A stretch of 64,000 bases of DNA. Origin: Candidatus Gastranaerophilales bacterium (lineage in GTDB: Bacteria > Cyanobacteriota > Vampirovibrionia > Gastranaerophilales > Gastranaerophilaceae). Of the stretch, positions 34,508 to 44,443 are shown in pieces; positions within the stretch are counted from its first letter, which is position 1; the number at the start of each line of letters is the position of its first letter. The position numbers and the translations under genes are program-made. Location of the stretch: assembly GCA_944324905.1 (NCBI GenBank), contig CALUYB010000001.1, forward strand, positions 1-64,000, written 5' to 3'. The notes beneath the pieces are model-generated. The model had not been told where the DNA came from. It worked only from the letters and a program-made list of their open reading frames with translations, and did no database searches.

Positions 34508-35163
34508 TCGTCTAATTTCGCGCGAAGCTCTTGAACTTCGTATTTAAGCCTGTTTAGTTCGCACTTAATCGGGTCAGGAATTCTGTTGTGCAAAAGTTGC
34601 CCTTGAATGAAAACCCTTTGCCTTACTATGCGCCCTGGGATGCCCACAACTGTAGAATGTTCAGGAACATCATCCACTACAACACTGCCTGCGCCGATGT
34701 TTGTGTAATCTCCAATTGTAATATTACCTAAAACCTTTGCACCGGCGCCGATTGTAACACTATTACCTACCGTCGGGTGGCGTTTTCCACTGTCTTTGCC
34801 CGTACCGCCAAGCGTTACACCCTGATAAATAAGCACATCATCGCCAATTATTGTTGTTTCGCCAATTACAACACCCATCCCATGGTCAATGAAAAAATTT
34901 TTACCTATTTTTGCCCTCGGGTGAATTTCAATCCCCGTAAAAAAGCGTGCCACCTGAGAAATAAACCTTGGAATAAACGGAATATGCCATTTTGTAAGCT
35001 TATGAGCGCAGCGATAGGCTAAAAGTGCGTGGAACCCGGGGTATAAAAGAATTATCTCAGCTAAATTCCTTGCAGCAGGGTCTTTGTCATAAATTGTTTT
35101 TATGTCGTTGCAAACAGTCTTAATCCCGCGCACAATGGACAATCCGCGCTTTTTTTCTTCCAT
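34504..35163 (-). CDS. cysE: Serine O-acetyltransferase
   Basis: A 219-residue left-handed beta-helix acetyltransferase making O-acetylserine from serine and acetyl-CoA. The catalytic region FIDHGMGVVIGETTIIGDDVLIYQGVTLGG (His and hexapeptide repeats) is complete. It is the epsilon-type short form lacking a long N-terminal domain. It directly follows cysK (stop then ATG with no gap), forming a cysteine operon. Confidence 0.94.
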   Translation of the reverse strand: MEEKKRGLSIVRGIKTVCNDIKTIYDKDPAARNLAEIILLYPGFHALLAYRCAHKLTKWHIPFIPRFISQVARFFTGIEIHPRAKIGKNFFIDHGMGVVIGETTIIGDDVLIYQGVTLGGTGKDSGKRHPTVGNSVTIGAGAKVLGNITIGDYTNIGAGSVVVDDVPEHSTVVGIPGRIVRQRVFIQGQLLHNRIPDPIKCELNRLKYEVQELRAKLDD

Positions 35164-36102
35164 TTAAAAAACACCCCCTGAAAGATACCTTTCGCCGTTA
35201 TCGGCAAAAATGCAGACTATCATTTCATCTCGACCCTCAAAGAACAATTTTTTATCAAGCTCAAGGGCAGCTTTTAACACCGCACCTGATGAAATTCCAA
35301 TCAAAAGACCGTCTTTTTGAGCCGCCTCACGAGTTACCTTAATGGCATCATCGCCCTTTACATCAACAATTTTATCTATCAAATCCTTATCAAGGGTTTT
35401 TGGTACAAAATTCGCCCCAATGCCTTGAATTTTGTGCGCCGCAGCAATTCCCTGAGTCAAAAGCGGACTTTCTGCAGGCTCAATCCCTAAAACTTTAATT
35501 TTAGGATTTAGCTCCTTTAGTCTTTTTGCAGTTCCTGAAATAGTACCACCGGTGCCTATTCCTGCCACCAAAAAGCTCACTTTGCCATCAGTATCAGACC
35601 AGATTTCATCGGCTGTTTTTATATGAGAGAGCGGATTGTCAGGGTTTTCAAACTGTTTTGTCTGAAAAACATTCTTGCCCTCTTTTTCAAGCTCACTAAC
35701 GATTTGGGCAGCTTTATCCAAAGAACCTTTCATACCAAGGTTTTTAGGAGTCAAAACAATTTTTGCGCCGTAAGCTGAAATTAGTTTTTTCCTCTCCTCG
35801 CTCATATTCTCGGGCATTACCGCAATAAACTCAAGCCCCATAATGCTTGCGCAAAGGGCAAGCCCAACGCCTGTATTACCAGATGTAGGCTCAACTATAA
35901 CAGTATCTGGAGTTACAAGACCCTTGTCATATGCGGTTTTTAGCATATTATAAGCCACGCGGTCTTTTATTGAGCCTGCGGGGTTAAAATATTCAAGTTT
36001 TGCATACAAATTCTTTGGCTTATACCCCTCATAAGTCCCGTTAACCTTGACTATAGGTGTATTTCCAATTAATTCTAAAAGATTAGAATACAATTTTGGC
36101 AT
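35164..36102 (-). CDS. cysK: Cysteine synthase A-type (O-acetylserine sulfhydrylase)
   Basis: A 312-residue PLP enzyme converting O-acetylserine and sulfide to cysteine. NPAGSIKDRVA carries the PLP Lys (about residue 44), followed by PTSGNTGVGLA and GTGGTISGTAKRL. The ATG 36102 (PKLYSNLLELIGNTP) is preferred to an upstream Met at 36141 because GGGGGC lies about 12 bases before it and this is the conserved family start. It overlaps the tyrS 3' end by 20 bases. Confidence 0.94.
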   Translation of the reverse strand: MPKLYSNLLELIGNTPIVKVNGTYEGYKPKNLYAKLEYFNPAGSIKDRVAYNMLKTAYDKGLVTPDTVIVEPTSGNTGVGLALCASIMGLEFIAVMPENMSEERKKLISAYGAKIVLTPKNLGMKGSLDKAAQIVSELEKEGKNVFQTKQFENPDNPLSHIKTADEIWSDTDGKVSFLVAGIGTGGTISGTAKRLKELNPKIKVLGIEPAESPLLTQGIAAAHKIQGIGANFVPKTLDKDLIDKIVDVKGDDAIKVTREAAQKDGLLIGISSGAVLKAALELDKKLFFEGRDEMIVCIFADNGERYLSGGVF

Positions 36103-37276
36103 ATTTTCTTTTGCCCCCTTGCAAAACGCCTGATTTATCAACTACAAAGTCAATTGAGGCAACCTTTTCGCCTTCAAATTTAACGCCGCCGCCTGCAATT
36201 AGCCTTTTTGCCTCGCCCTTACTTTGCACAAAACCCAAGCTTAAAAGCAAATCCAAAATATTTTTAGGCTCATCGAGTTTAATTTCCTCGATGTCATCAG
36301 GCACGCCTTTTTTCTGAACAACGTTAATAAACTCATCCTGAGCGGCTTTTGCCTCATCCTCACCCTTGTACATCCTAACTATTTCATAGGCAAGGCGCAT
36401 TTTTTCATCTCTGGGGTTGTTGTCTTTGTTAAAATCTAAATCAGTCAAAAGCAAGTAATACTTTGGCATAAGCTCATCAGGAATGCTCATAAGCTTGCCA
36501 TACATATCTTTTGCGCTGTCAGTAAATGAAATGCAGTGTTCAGGGTATGTTTTAGACATTTTAACCTGCCCGTCCGTACCCTCGATTAAAGGTAAAAGCA
36601 TTGCAAGTTGAAAATCCTCAAAACCGTAGTGCGCCTGAACATCTCTACCCATTAAAAGGTTAAAACGCTGGTCTGTTCCGCCTAGTTCAATATCAGCTTT
36701 AACTGCAACAGAGTCATAAGCTTGCATAAGAGGGTAAAAGAACTCTACAACGCTTATTGGGCGCCCATCTGCGTACCTTTTTGCAAAATCATCACGTGTT
36801 AACATTTTTGCAACAGTAGTTGAAGTTGCAAGTTTCAGCATTTCAACAAAACTCATTGAATGCAGCCAATCTGCGTTATTTGTAACCTCAGCACGCTCAA
36901 TATCCACAACATTAGACATTTGTTCAAAATAGCTTTTTGCATTTTCCTCAACCTGCTCTTTTGAAAGCGCAGGACGGGTTTCGGATTTGCCTGAAGGGTC
37001 GCCAACCATAGCTGTTGCGCCGCCTACTATAAGCACAACCTGATGGCCTAAATCTTGAAATTGCTTTAATTTGCGCATTACAACGCTATGACCCAAGTGC
37101 AAATCAGGACGAGTCGGGTCAAGCCCCAATTTAACGCGCAAAGGACGATTTTCCTTATGTGCTTTTTGAAGTTTATATGCAAGCCCCATAAAGCCGTCGG
37201 GCAGGATTTCAGCCCCTCTAGACAGGGTCTTTGCTTCATCAATAAATCTTTGTTCAATTTTTAATTCTTCAGTCAT
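36083..37276 (-). CDS. tyrS: Tyrosyl-tRNA synthetase
   Basis: A 397-residue class I synthetase charging tRNA-Tyr. HLGH (HIGH motif) is near residue 60, GGTDQRFN in the active site, KMSKT (KMSKS variant) near 236, and a C-terminal S4 RNA-binding domain (LLLSLGFVQSKGEAKRLI). The arrangement is that of the TyrZ-type clade. GAGG precedes the ATG. Heads the tyrS-cysK-cysE run. Confidence 0.94.
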   Translation of the reverse strand: MTEELKIEQRFIDEAKTLSRGAEILPDGFMGLAYKLQKAHKENRPLRVKLGLDPTRPDLHLGHSVVMRKLKQFQDLGHQVVLIVGGATAMVGDPSGKSETRPALSKEQVEENAKSYFEQMSNVVDIERAEVTNNADWLHSMSFVEMLKLATSTTVAKMLTRDDFAKRYADGRPISVVEFFYPLMQAYDSVAVKADIELGGTDQRFNLLMGRDVQAHYGFEDFQLAMLLPLIEGTDGQVKMSKTYPEHCISFTDSAKDMYGKLMSIPDELMPKYYLLLTDLDFNKDNNPRDEKMRLAYEIVRMYKGEDEAKAAQDEFINVVQKKGVPDDIEEIKLDEPKNILDLLLSLGFVQSKGEAKRLIAGGGVKFEGEKVASIDFVVDKSGVLQGGKRKYAKIVF

Positions 37277-37334
37277 TTTTTCCTCAAATTACTGCCAGAC
37301 AATAATAACACAACAGAAAAGAAACGTCATGTAC

Positions 37335-38876
37335 TTATATAAGCGATAAATATTCCCTTTGCCTGTTCTCTATAAGTCCCTCGGGCACTGCTTTTATAAA
37401 TGACCATGGCATTTTTTTGCGCGTTTTTGTATAAGGTATCATAGCCGCCTCTTTTAGGTCTTTCAGCCGTCTTAATTTGTGGAATTCCGCCCAGACATGC
37501 TTGAAAGCGCCCAAATTTCCACCGCGTTCGCAAACCTCTATAATATAGCCAGCAAGCGACTTTTCGCTGCGTGACAAAACTGCCTGAATTAAATCCCACT
37601 CAATGCTTGAGGCACGAAAACCTATTTTTTTCTTTCTTAAATTTTTCATTACATAGAGCATTTTTTTCTCTAATGTCTTAAAGCTTTCCATTTCAACATT
37701 TTCAAAGGGTGTATGAGCCTTTGGAATAAAATTTGCAATAGAAAACGTAAATTCAAATCCGCGATTTTCCTTTTTTAAATTAACCGCAAGGTCAATCAAC
37801 GCCTTAATATCGTCCATAGTTTCATGCGGTAAGCCAATCATAGTGTATATTTTAAGCCCTTTTAATCCTGCCTCGCGAGCAGCCTTAACCGTTGCAAAAA
37901 TTTGCTCGTCTGTTAAATCTTTTTTAATTATCTTTCTCAAACGCTCGCTGCCGGCCTCAATTGCTATTGTCGCATGCTTTTGCCCGCACTCCACAAGGGT
38001 TTTAAACAGCTTTTCATCCGCCAAATCCGCTCTGAGAGAGGAAATAGAAAGTTCAATAGGCGAAATTTTATTTTTTTCCGCAATAAAATCAATAATTTTA
38101 TCAAACTCGGGATGTCCTGCAACATAAGCCCCTAAAAGTGCGATTTTATTAGTATATTCAAGCGCATTTGAAATAGAATTTATAATTTTTTCAGTTTCCA
38201 AAAAGCGCACAGGCAGGTTCATCCAGCTTGCAAGGCAAAAATTACACATCTTTGGGCAACCGCGCTCAATTTCAATTACATAAGTATCTTGAAAAAAGCT
38301 TTTATCACTCAAAATTGGCGTCGCTACAGGCTCATCAAGCTCATCGCGCACAAGATTTACATCGTATCTGCCAAATTTAGGCACCCAAATACCGTCAAAA
38401 TCCTTTAATTTTTCAAGAATTTCATCCCTTTTTAGGTCCTTATTTTTAGCGATAAATTTTAAAACTTTTTGCAAAAGCTGTCCTTCGCCAATGCTTATAA
38501 AATCGTAAAATTCCTGATAAGGCAAGGGGTTAGCATTCACTGCAGGCCCGCCTGCAAAAATAATCGGGTCGTCGTCACTGCGCTCAGACGACTTTAGCGG
38601 AATATCATATTTTTTTAACATTTTTATGACGGTTAAAATATCTATTTCAAAACTTGTTGAAAAACCCATAACTTTAACGTCTTTAACCGCACAGCGAGTG
38701 GTTTTTGTATCAGCATAAATACGCTCTACATAAATTTCATCAGTTAAATCAAGCATTTTAAAAATCGATAAATACCCCAAAGACGCCATAGCAAAACTCT
38801 CTATGGCAGGAAATGCAAACCATACGTTGATTTCAGGGTGTTTATCAATTTTTTGCTGATATAAAAATCTCTCCAT
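37335..38876 (-). CDS. Radical SAM protein with B12-binding-like N-terminal domain
   Basis: A 513-residue protein. The first ~160 residues look like a cobalamin-binding-type Rossmann domain (VMGFSTSFEIDILTVIKML, FAGGPAVNANP); the radical SAM core begins at ERGCPKMCNFC (CxxxCxxC, about residues 208-215). Then comes a TIM barrel with YTMIGLPHE. The last ~100 residues are unassigned. Function is not recognised; it may modify RNA or protein or carry out a methyl/thiomethyl transfer. It overlaps the AI-2E-family gene by one base (TAATG). Confidence 0.72.
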   Translation of the reverse strand: MERFLYQQKIDKHPEINVWFAFPAIESFAMASLGYLSIFKMLDLTDEIYVERIYADTKTTRCAVKDVKVMGFSTSFEIDILTVIKMLKKYDIPLKSSERSDDDPIIFAGGPAVNANPLPYQEFYDFISIGEGQLLQKVLKFIAKNKDLKRDEILEKLKDFDGIWVPKFGRYDVNLVRDELDEPVATPILSDKSFFQDTYVIEIERGCPKMCNFCLASWMNLPVRFLETEKIINSISNALEYTNKIALLGAYVAGHPEFDKIIDFIAEKNKISPIELSISSLRADLADEKLFKTLVECGQKHATIAIEAGSERLRKIIKKDLTDEQIFATVKAAREAGLKGLKIYTMIGLPHETMDDIKALIDLAVNLKKENRGFEFTFSIANFIPKAHTPFENVEMESFKTLEKKMLYVMKNLRKKKIGFRASSIEWDLIQAVLSRSEKSLAGYIIEVCERGGNLGAFKHVWAEFHKLRRLKDLKEAAMIPYTKTRKKMPWSFIKAVPEGLIENRQREYLSLI

Positions 38877-39904
38877 TAACTTTCCTGTTCTCTTATTCTT
38901 TTTAAATAAAGCTCATCCACCAAAACACATATTACGCTTGCGATTGCAGGGCCTAAAATAACGCCCCAAAAACCTAAAAATCTTGCACCGACAAGCAAAG
39001 AGATAATGATTGTCAAAGGGTGCATGTCCATTAATTTACCAAATATCACAGGGCGCAAAACCTGATTTTCTAACCATTGAACGACCATAAATATTGCAAA
39101 AGTCAAAAGTACGAAAACAAAACCATGGCCTGCTGCACTTATAAGACCTGCAGCAACAGCTATTGTGGGCCCAATTACAGGAACTAAATCAAGTATAAAA
39201 GTCATAAAACCTAATATTAGCGCGTGTTTATGCCCAATCAACAAAAGCCCCAACATGGTTAAAATACCGACAAACGCCATCGAAAGAATTTGCCCGAAAA
39301 CATAACCACCAACGCGATTTGAAATAGTATCAACAATTTCCCCTGCGCGTTCTTTATATTTTTGAGGGAAAAAGGAAATAAAGACTTTTTTAATATGGTC
39401 TTCATCATAAGCAAGATAAAATATCATAATTGTAACCGCAAGCACTGTTGTAAAAGAATTTGCAACTATTTTACCTGCTTCAATCGAGTGCGCAAAAACA
39501 TTTTGCACAATAGGCGCCATATCTACCTTTAGTGCCTCTGCGTTAATAATTTTTGCAAGTGAAAAACCAAAAATATTAAAATTTAAAACTTGCTGAATTT
39601 CATCAAGATAATTTGGGAAATTTTGAACAACATACAAAACTTGTTTTATGCTCACTACCAAAAGGGGTATAAAAAACCCTAGAACTCCGACTAAAAACAA
39701 AAGCAAAATAAGACTTACTGCAAGCACTCTTGGCATATATTTTTGCAATTTAGAAACAAGAGGATCAATTGCGCAAGTTAAAACATAAGCTGCAAAAAGC
39801 ATTAAAAGGATGTCTGCAATATTGCCTGCTAAAAATGCTAAAAGTATTAAAATAAAGAATACAAGAGTATTTTTAAGGGTTAAATATCTTTCTAAATATG
39901 GCAT
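38876..39904 (-). CDS. AI-2E family membrane protein
   Basis: A 342-residue multi-helix protein of the AI-2E/PerM family. It has eight probable transmembrane helices, the FGQILSMAFVGILTMLGLLLIGHKHALILGF segment and the ILDLVPVIGPTIAVAAGLI motif characteristic of the family. Proposed family roles include autoinducer-2 export and Na+(Li+)/H+ antiport; neither can be chosen here. ATG 39904 has GGGAG upstream and gives the usual N-terminus; a longer frame to 39964 is unlikely. Co-transcribed with the radical SAM gene. Confidence 0.8.
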   Translation of the reverse strand: MPYLERYLTLKNTLVFFILILLAFLAGNIADILLMLFAAYVLTCAIDPLVSKLQKYMPRVLAVSLILLLFLVGVLGFFIPLLVVSIKQVLYVVQNFPNYLDEIQQVLNFNIFGFSLAKIINAEALKVDMAPIVQNVFAHSIEAGKIVANSFTTVLAVTIMIFYLAYDEDHIKKVFISFFPQKYKERAGEIVDTISNRVGGYVFGQILSMAFVGILTMLGLLLIGHKHALILGFMTFILDLVPVIGPTIAVAAGLISAAGHGFVFVLLTFAIFMVVQWLENQVLRPVIFGKLMDMHPLTIIISLLVGARFLGFWGVILGPAIASVICVLVDELYLKRIREQES

Positions 39905-39984
39905 TAATTTTTTTCTCCCATTATAAGCTTTTTTTATGTTACAATCATTATTGCAATTTAGCAAGATAAAACAGGATAAGATTT

Positions 39985-41304
39985 ATGAGCATTAACCAAA
40001 ACATTAAACCAATAACTACAAAAGTAAACGACAGAGGAAATTTAGAAATAGGCGGCTGCGACCTTGTTGAACTTGCCGATAAATATTCTACACCGCTTTA
40101 TGTTATGGATGAGGCAACTTTAAGAGGTATTGCGCGTGAGTATAAAAAAGCTTTTTCGCGCCTTGAAAATGTAAATATGATGTTTGCCTCGAAAGCACTT
40201 ATGGTTAGCGCTGTGGCAAAAATCCTCTCTGATGAGGGTTTTGGTTTTGATGCAGTGTCAGGCGGCGAGCTTTTTACAATTAAAAACGCTAATGTTGATA
40301 TGCAAAAAATTACTTTTAACGGTAACAACAAAAGTACAGATGAGCTGAATATGGCTCTGGATTATGGCGTTGGACGCATTAGCGTAGATAATTTTTTAGA
40401 ACTTGCACTGTTAAATGAAATTGCAAAATCAAAAAATAAAGTGCAGAAAATTCTTTTAAGAATTACCCCCGGGATTGAATGTCATACGCATGAATATATT
40501 CAAACAGGGCATTTAGATTCAAAATTCGGTTTTGATTTAACTCAAATTGATGAAGCGATAGAGCTTATTTTAGATGAGTACAAAAACCTTGAATTAACAG
40601 GGCTGCACGCACACATTGGTTCGCAAATTTTTGAAACACAAGTTTATTTTGATGAAATTGGCGTAATTTTAAAAGAAATTAAAAGAATTAAGGATAAATT
40701 TGGCATTGAACTTTATGAAATCAACGCAGGCGGCGGTTTAGGGGTAACATATACCGATGAAGACTGCCCGCCATCTGTTGAAACAATAGCAAATGTTATA
40801 ATTGATTCAATTGAAAAACACTGCAAGCAATACGACCTTAAAAAACCTGTTTTATACATTGAACCGGGGCGCTCAATTGTAGCAACAGCAGGGGTTACAC
40901 TATATACTGTAGGTTCATCTAAACAAGTGCCTAATGGTAGAAAATACGTAGCAGTTGACGGCGGTATGGCTGATAATCCCCGACCATCAATGTATGGGGC
41001 AAAATATTTTGCACAAATTGCAAATTACAAAGAAGAAAATATTCCTGAAAAAGTAACTGTTGCAGGTAGATTTTGTGAATCAGGCGACATTTTAATAAAA
41101 GATATAGAATTGAATAATCCGCAAGAGGGTGATGTATTATGCATTTACAACACAGGTGCGTATGGATACTCTATGTCATCAAACTATAACTGCGTGCTAA
41201 AGCCTGCCATGGTACTTGTAAATTCTTCGCAATCTGATATTATAGTTAAAAGACAAACCTATGAACAATTAGTTCAAAATGATGTAATACCTGATAGAAT
41301 TTAA
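39985..41304 (+). CDS. lysA: Diaminopimelate decarboxylase
   Basis: A 439-residue PLP enzyme making lysine from meso-diaminopimelate. The PLP Lys is in MFASKAL (about residue 68), with HAHIGSQ, NAGGGLGV, EPGRSIVATAG and the CESGD active-site motif following. Length is typical. It heads an operon with cdaA, a small ORF, an MBL hydrolase and cdd. Confidence 0.94.
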   Translation: MSINQNIKPITTKVNDRGNLEIGGCDLVELADKYSTPLYVMDEATLRGIAREYKKAFSRLENVNMMFASKALMVSAVAKILSDEGFGFDAVSGGELFTIKNANVDMQKITFNGNNKSTDELNMALDYGVGRISVDNFLELALLNEIAKSKNKVQKILLRITPGIECHTHEYIQTGHLDSKFGFDLTQIDEAIELILDEYKNLELTGLHAHIGSQIFETQVYFDEIGVILKEIKRIKDKFGIELYEINAGGGLGVTYTDEDCPPSVETIANVIIDSIEKHCKQYDLKKPVLYIEPGRSIVATAGVTLYTVGSSKQVPNGRKYVAVDGGMADNPRPSMYGAKYFAQIANYKEENIPEKVTVAGRFCESGDILIKDIELNNPQEGDVLCIYNTGAYGYSMSSNYNCVLKPAMVLVNSSQSDIIVKRQTYEQLVQNDVIPDRI

Positions 41305-41315
41305 AGGATTAAAGA

Positions 41316-42236
41316 GTGGATTTTGGCAGCTTTTACAGTTTTATATTCTCTCAATTTCACCAACTGCTAAAATCTTTAAGCGTGGTTAAACCAAGCATAA
41401 ACATCATTGAAATAATTGTTTTAATTTTTGTTTTATGGTATTTTTATCGAAAATACATAAAAGGTACACCCAGCGAAAACCTTGTAAGAGGGATGTTTGT
41501 ACTTATTTTTATGTGGATTTTTTCTGAACTTTTAATAAAAATAAATCTGCAAATTTTTGGTATGTTTATAAAAACCCTTGTCAGCGTTGTAATTTTCGGT
41601 CTTATTGTAATTTTCCAACCTGAATTAAGGCGTTTTTTGGGCTATATAGGGCAGTCAAATTTCTTTGAAAACGTTATTTTAAATAAAAAACATTTTAGTG
41701 TAAAAGAAACCAAAATTGACGTTGTAAAAGAGCTTATAGAAACAATTAAATATCTTTCAAAGTCTAAAACAGGCGGTTTAATTGTATTACAGCGCGCAAA
41801 CTCTCCCATAAACCACTCTGACGTTGGCACAAAGCTTGACGCTGATGTATCTCAAGAGCTTTTGCTTACAATTTTTTACCCCTCAACCCCACTACATGAT
41901 GGAGCTGTAATTATTGAAGGGGAGAAAATCCTCTCTGCAGGCGTGCTTTTACCACTTACAGAAGACCCAAAATTAAGCTGGAGATATGGAACACGCCACA
42001 GGGCAGCTATTGGAATAACCGAAAATTCAGACTGCGCTTGCATTGTAGTGTCTGAAGAAACAGGGGATGTTTCAATCGCAATTGATGGCGAACTTAAAAA
42101 ATATGAAGATTTAGGCAAATTAAAAACAGATTTATCAAGGATTTTAGGCTACGAAGAAGAAATTGAAGAACAAAAACCTGCTATTTTTAACCTTGATAAA
42201 TTTTTATCAAACAATGTAATACCTAAAAAAAAGTAA
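41316..42236 (+). CDS. cdaA: Diadenylate cyclase CdaA
   Basis: A 306-residue membrane-bound c-di-AMP synthase. Three N-terminal transmembrane helices (about residues 28-100) precede the DAC domain with GGLIVLQR, the LHDGAVII (DGA) and RHRAAIG (RHR) catalytic motifs. The C-terminus is ~30 residues longer than common CdaA. GTG start, with AAAGGA 8 bases upstream. c-di-AMP usually controls potassium and cell wall homeostasis. No CdaR/GlmM is adjacent. Confidence 0.92.
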   Translation: MDFGSFYSFIFSQFHQLLKSLSVVKPSINIIEIIVLIFVLWYFYRKYIKGTPSENLVRGMFVLIFMWIFSELLIKINLQIFGMFIKTLVSVVIFGLIVIFQPELRRFLGYIGQSNFFENVILNKKHFSVKETKIDVVKELIETIKYLSKSKTGGLIVLQRANSPINHSDVGTKLDADVSQELLLTIFYPSTPLHDGAVIIEGEKILSAGVLLPLTEDPKLSWRYGTRHRAAIGITENSDCACIVVSEETGDVSIAIDGELKKYEDLGKLKTDLSRILGYEEEIEEQKPAIFNLDKFLSNNVIPKKK

Positions 42237-42291
42237 GACTACTCTTTTTGTCTAATGAAGTTAGAAAATTATTTATTTATCATTAAACTGT

Positions 42292-42504
42292 ATGGAACAG
42301 TTTATTGCGCAAAAAGACACACATATTGAGAAAAAACAAAGGGCAAAAGAGTACCTTTTGCACTATCTTAGCGAGCTTAAACTGCACTTTAACTTAAATG
42401 ATGAGGATGTCATTAAAGTTTTAAGAAAAACTTATTTTGAATTACACAAAGGAAGTATTGTCCAAAAATGGCTCTGTGTGGTAAAATCATTTTTACGTAA
42501 ATAA
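42292..42504 (+). CDS. Small uncharacterised protein in the lysA-cdd operon
   Basis: A 70-residue basic protein, not recognised; predicted largely helical (KKQRAKEYLLHYLSELKLHF, DEDVIKVLRKTYFELHK). No membrane segment or metal motif. It lies between cdaA and an MBL hydrolase gene on the same strand, 12 bases before the latter. No Shine-Dalgarno sequence precedes the ATG. Confidence 0.55.
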   Translation: MEQFIAQKDTHIEKKQRAKEYLLHYLSELKLHFNLNDEDVIKVLRKTYFELHKGSIVQKWLCVVKSFLRK

Positions 42505-42516
42505 CAGGAATTAAAA

Positions 42517-43155
42517 ATGATTATTAAAAAATTACCCTTAGGCCCAATTGAGGCAAATACTTACGTGCTTTTTGATGAGAAATCTAAAGAAGCACTTATA
42601 ATAGAAGCCTCAGGAGATGCTAACGCTATAAAACAAGAACTGGACGCGCTTGGCGCAAATTTAAAATATATTTTACTTACCCATGGGCATTTTGACCACG
42701 TTTTTGGGGTGAATGATGTTAAAAAGCTCTACCCTGATGCAAAAGTCTTTATTCACAAGGAAGACGAGGTTCTGACGCAAAATATTGCCCTGCAATGCGC
42801 TCATTTTGGCATTGATGGAGTTGAAAAACCTGAAATTGATGAGTATATTGATGAAGATACAAAACTTTCCATAGGCGATATTGAAATAAAAGTAATTCAT
42901 ACCCCAGGGCACTCAAAAGGCTCTGTTTGCTACCTTTTGGGGGATGATTTATTCTCGGGTGACACTTTATTTTTTGAAGAAATCGGCCGCTGTGACTTAT
43001 TCGGCGGTAGTTTCAGCGAAATAGAAAAAAGCATAAGAAATAAACTTTTTACGCTTGATAAAAATATTACAGTGCACCCAGGACATGGGCAAGACTCAAC
43101 CATAGGACATGAAATTAAATATAATGCATATTTTGGAGAAAATTCGAGGTATTAA
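42517..43155 (+). CDS. Metallo-beta-lactamase-fold hydrolase (glyoxalase II-like)
   Basis: A 212-residue cytoplasmic MBL-fold hydrolase. The zinc motif THGHFDH (HxHxDH, about residues 53-59), TPGHSKGS, and FSGDTLF complete the metal site. Most similar in layout to YcbL-type hydroxyacylglutathione hydrolase-like proteins; the thioester substrate is uncertain. Stop abuts the cdd ATG. Confidence 0.85.
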   Translation: MIIKKLPLGPIEANTYVLFDEKSKEALIIEASGDANAIKQELDALGANLKYILLTHGHFDHVFGVNDVKKLYPDAKVFIHKEDEVLTQNIALQCAHFGIDGVEKPEIDEYIDEDTKLSIGDIEIKVIHTPGHSKGSVCYLLGDDLFSGDTLFFEEIGRCDLFGGSFSEIEKSIRNKLFTLDKNITVHPGHGQDSTIGHEIKYNAYFGENSRY

Positions 43156-43575
43156 ATGGAAATAAATTACGACGAACTTTTAGAAAAAGCAAAAGAAGTA
43201 AGCAAAAATTCATACTCACCATATTCAAAATTTAAAGTTGGAGCCGCAGTTATGTTTGAAAGCGGCAAAGTATACTGCGGGGCAAATGTTGAAAATGTAA
43301 GCTATGGCATTACACTTTGCGCCGAAAGAAGCGCTATTTCAAGCGCCATTTCATCAGGAGAAAAAACAAAAATAAAAGCAATAGCAGTTTATTCGCCAAA
43401 TCAAAAAAATTGCCTGCCATGTGGTGCTTGTCGCCAGTGGTTAGCTGAATTTGCACCTGATAACACTCATGATTTAAAAGTTATACTTGAAGGCTGCAAA
43501 GGCGAAAGTGTCGCTTGGGGACTGGATGAAATTTTCCCTGACAGCTTTAAATTTACATATTGCCAGCCTGATTAA
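43156..43575 (+). CDS. cdd: Cytidine deaminase
   Basis: A 139-residue zinc enzyme deaminating cytidine and deoxycytidine for pyrimidine salvage. CAERSAI (zinc Cys and catalytic Glu) and PCGACRQ are the two zinc motifs. Length is that of the small tetrameric class. It begins immediately after the upstream stop; the 3' end overlaps the convergent ROK gene by 23 bases. Confidence 0.94.
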   Translation: MEINYDELLEKAKEVSKNSYSPYSKFKVGAAVMFESGKVYCGANVENVSYGITLCAERSAISSAISSGEKTKIKAIAVYSPNQKNCLPCGACRQWLAEFAPDNTHDLKVILEGCKGESVAWGLDEIFPDSFKFTYCQPD

Positions 43576-44443
43576 ACTTTTCAAACCCTAAAAGTGCTGC
43601 GCCAATCATGCCTGCGTAATTGCCTGATGTCGCATGTAGAATTTTTGTTGGCAGTGTTACAATCTCATCATTTACCATTTCTTGCATATACTCTACATCG
43701 CAAAAATTACCCATAGAACCCGATAAAACAATGCAATCAGGGTCAAAAATATCTGCAAGCCCTACAAGTCCTGCTATAATGTAATTTTGCCAGATGTTAT
43801 AAGCTCTAAGCATAGTAGCGTCACCCTTATTAACACCTTCGATAATATCATAAGTTGTTATATCTTTATTTCCAGTAAGTTCAATTCCTGTAATTCTTAA
43901 CCCGTTGCCCGATGCATAAATTTCATAGCAGTCAAAAGCTCCGCAGGAACATTGTCTTTTTTTATCCATAGACATTTTAAAATGCATTTCACCGGCAACA
44001 CCTGATTTGCCCTTTAAAAGCTTACCGTCAATGATTATGCCACCGCCGACACCTGTGCCCAGTGTAAGCGTAATGTTATTGTCCATACCTTTTGCGCTGC
44101 CTATTTTATACTCTGCCCATGCAGCGCAATTAGCGTCATTTTCGACAAATACAGGTTTATTTGAAAGCGCACTAAAATCAGTTTTAGGATAACCGAAAGG
44201 CAAGTTTGCAGTTGAACAAATAACTTTTGTATTTTCTTTATTCACCCCGCCTGCTGTTGAAATTGCGCTAAATTCAACTTCACTTTCATGTTGAGCAATT
44301 ATTTCTTTTAATTTTTCAATAATTTCTTCAGAACTCTTTGGGGTAGGGTGTTTTTCAATGTCTGAAACAATTTCGCCCGCTTCATTTACGTATGCAGCAT
44401 AAATTTTTGTACCGCCAATATCAATGCCAAGTGCTTTTTTCAT
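43553..44443 (-). CDS. ROK-family sugar kinase (possible N-acetylmannosamine kinase)
   Basis: A 296-residue ROK kinase: GIDIGGTKI (ATP site), ENDANCAAW (catalytic Asp), GTGVGGGII and the zinc motif CSCGAFDCYE (CxCGxxGCxE) are seen. The ATG at 44443 overlaps the nanE stop (ATGA), which makes NanK (ManNAc kinase) the best guess; glucokinase is the alternative. An upstream in-frame start at 44512 would lie inside nanE and is rejected. Confidence 0.8.
   Translation of the reverse strand: MKKALGIDIGGTKIYAAYVNEAGEIVSDIEKHPTPKSSEEIIEKLKEIIAQHESEVEFSAISTAGGVNKENTKVICSTANLPFGYPKTDFSALSNKPVFVENDANCAAWAEYKIGSAKGMDNNITLTLGTGVGGGIIIDGKLLKGKSGVAGEMHFKMSMDKKRQCSCGAFDCYEIYASGNGLRITGIELTGNKDITTYDIIEGVNKGDATMLRAYNIWQNYIIAGLVGLADIFDPDCIVLSGSMGNFCDVEYMQEMVNDEIVTLPTKILHATSGNYAGMIGAALLGFEKFNQAGNM

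Noticed and set aside
35195-35210. GCCGATAA-like (minus strand) sequence inside cysK, and another in lysA near 40075
   Set aside because: No TAAA at 15-base spacing and both lie inside conserved coding sequence, so they are not flagellar promoters.
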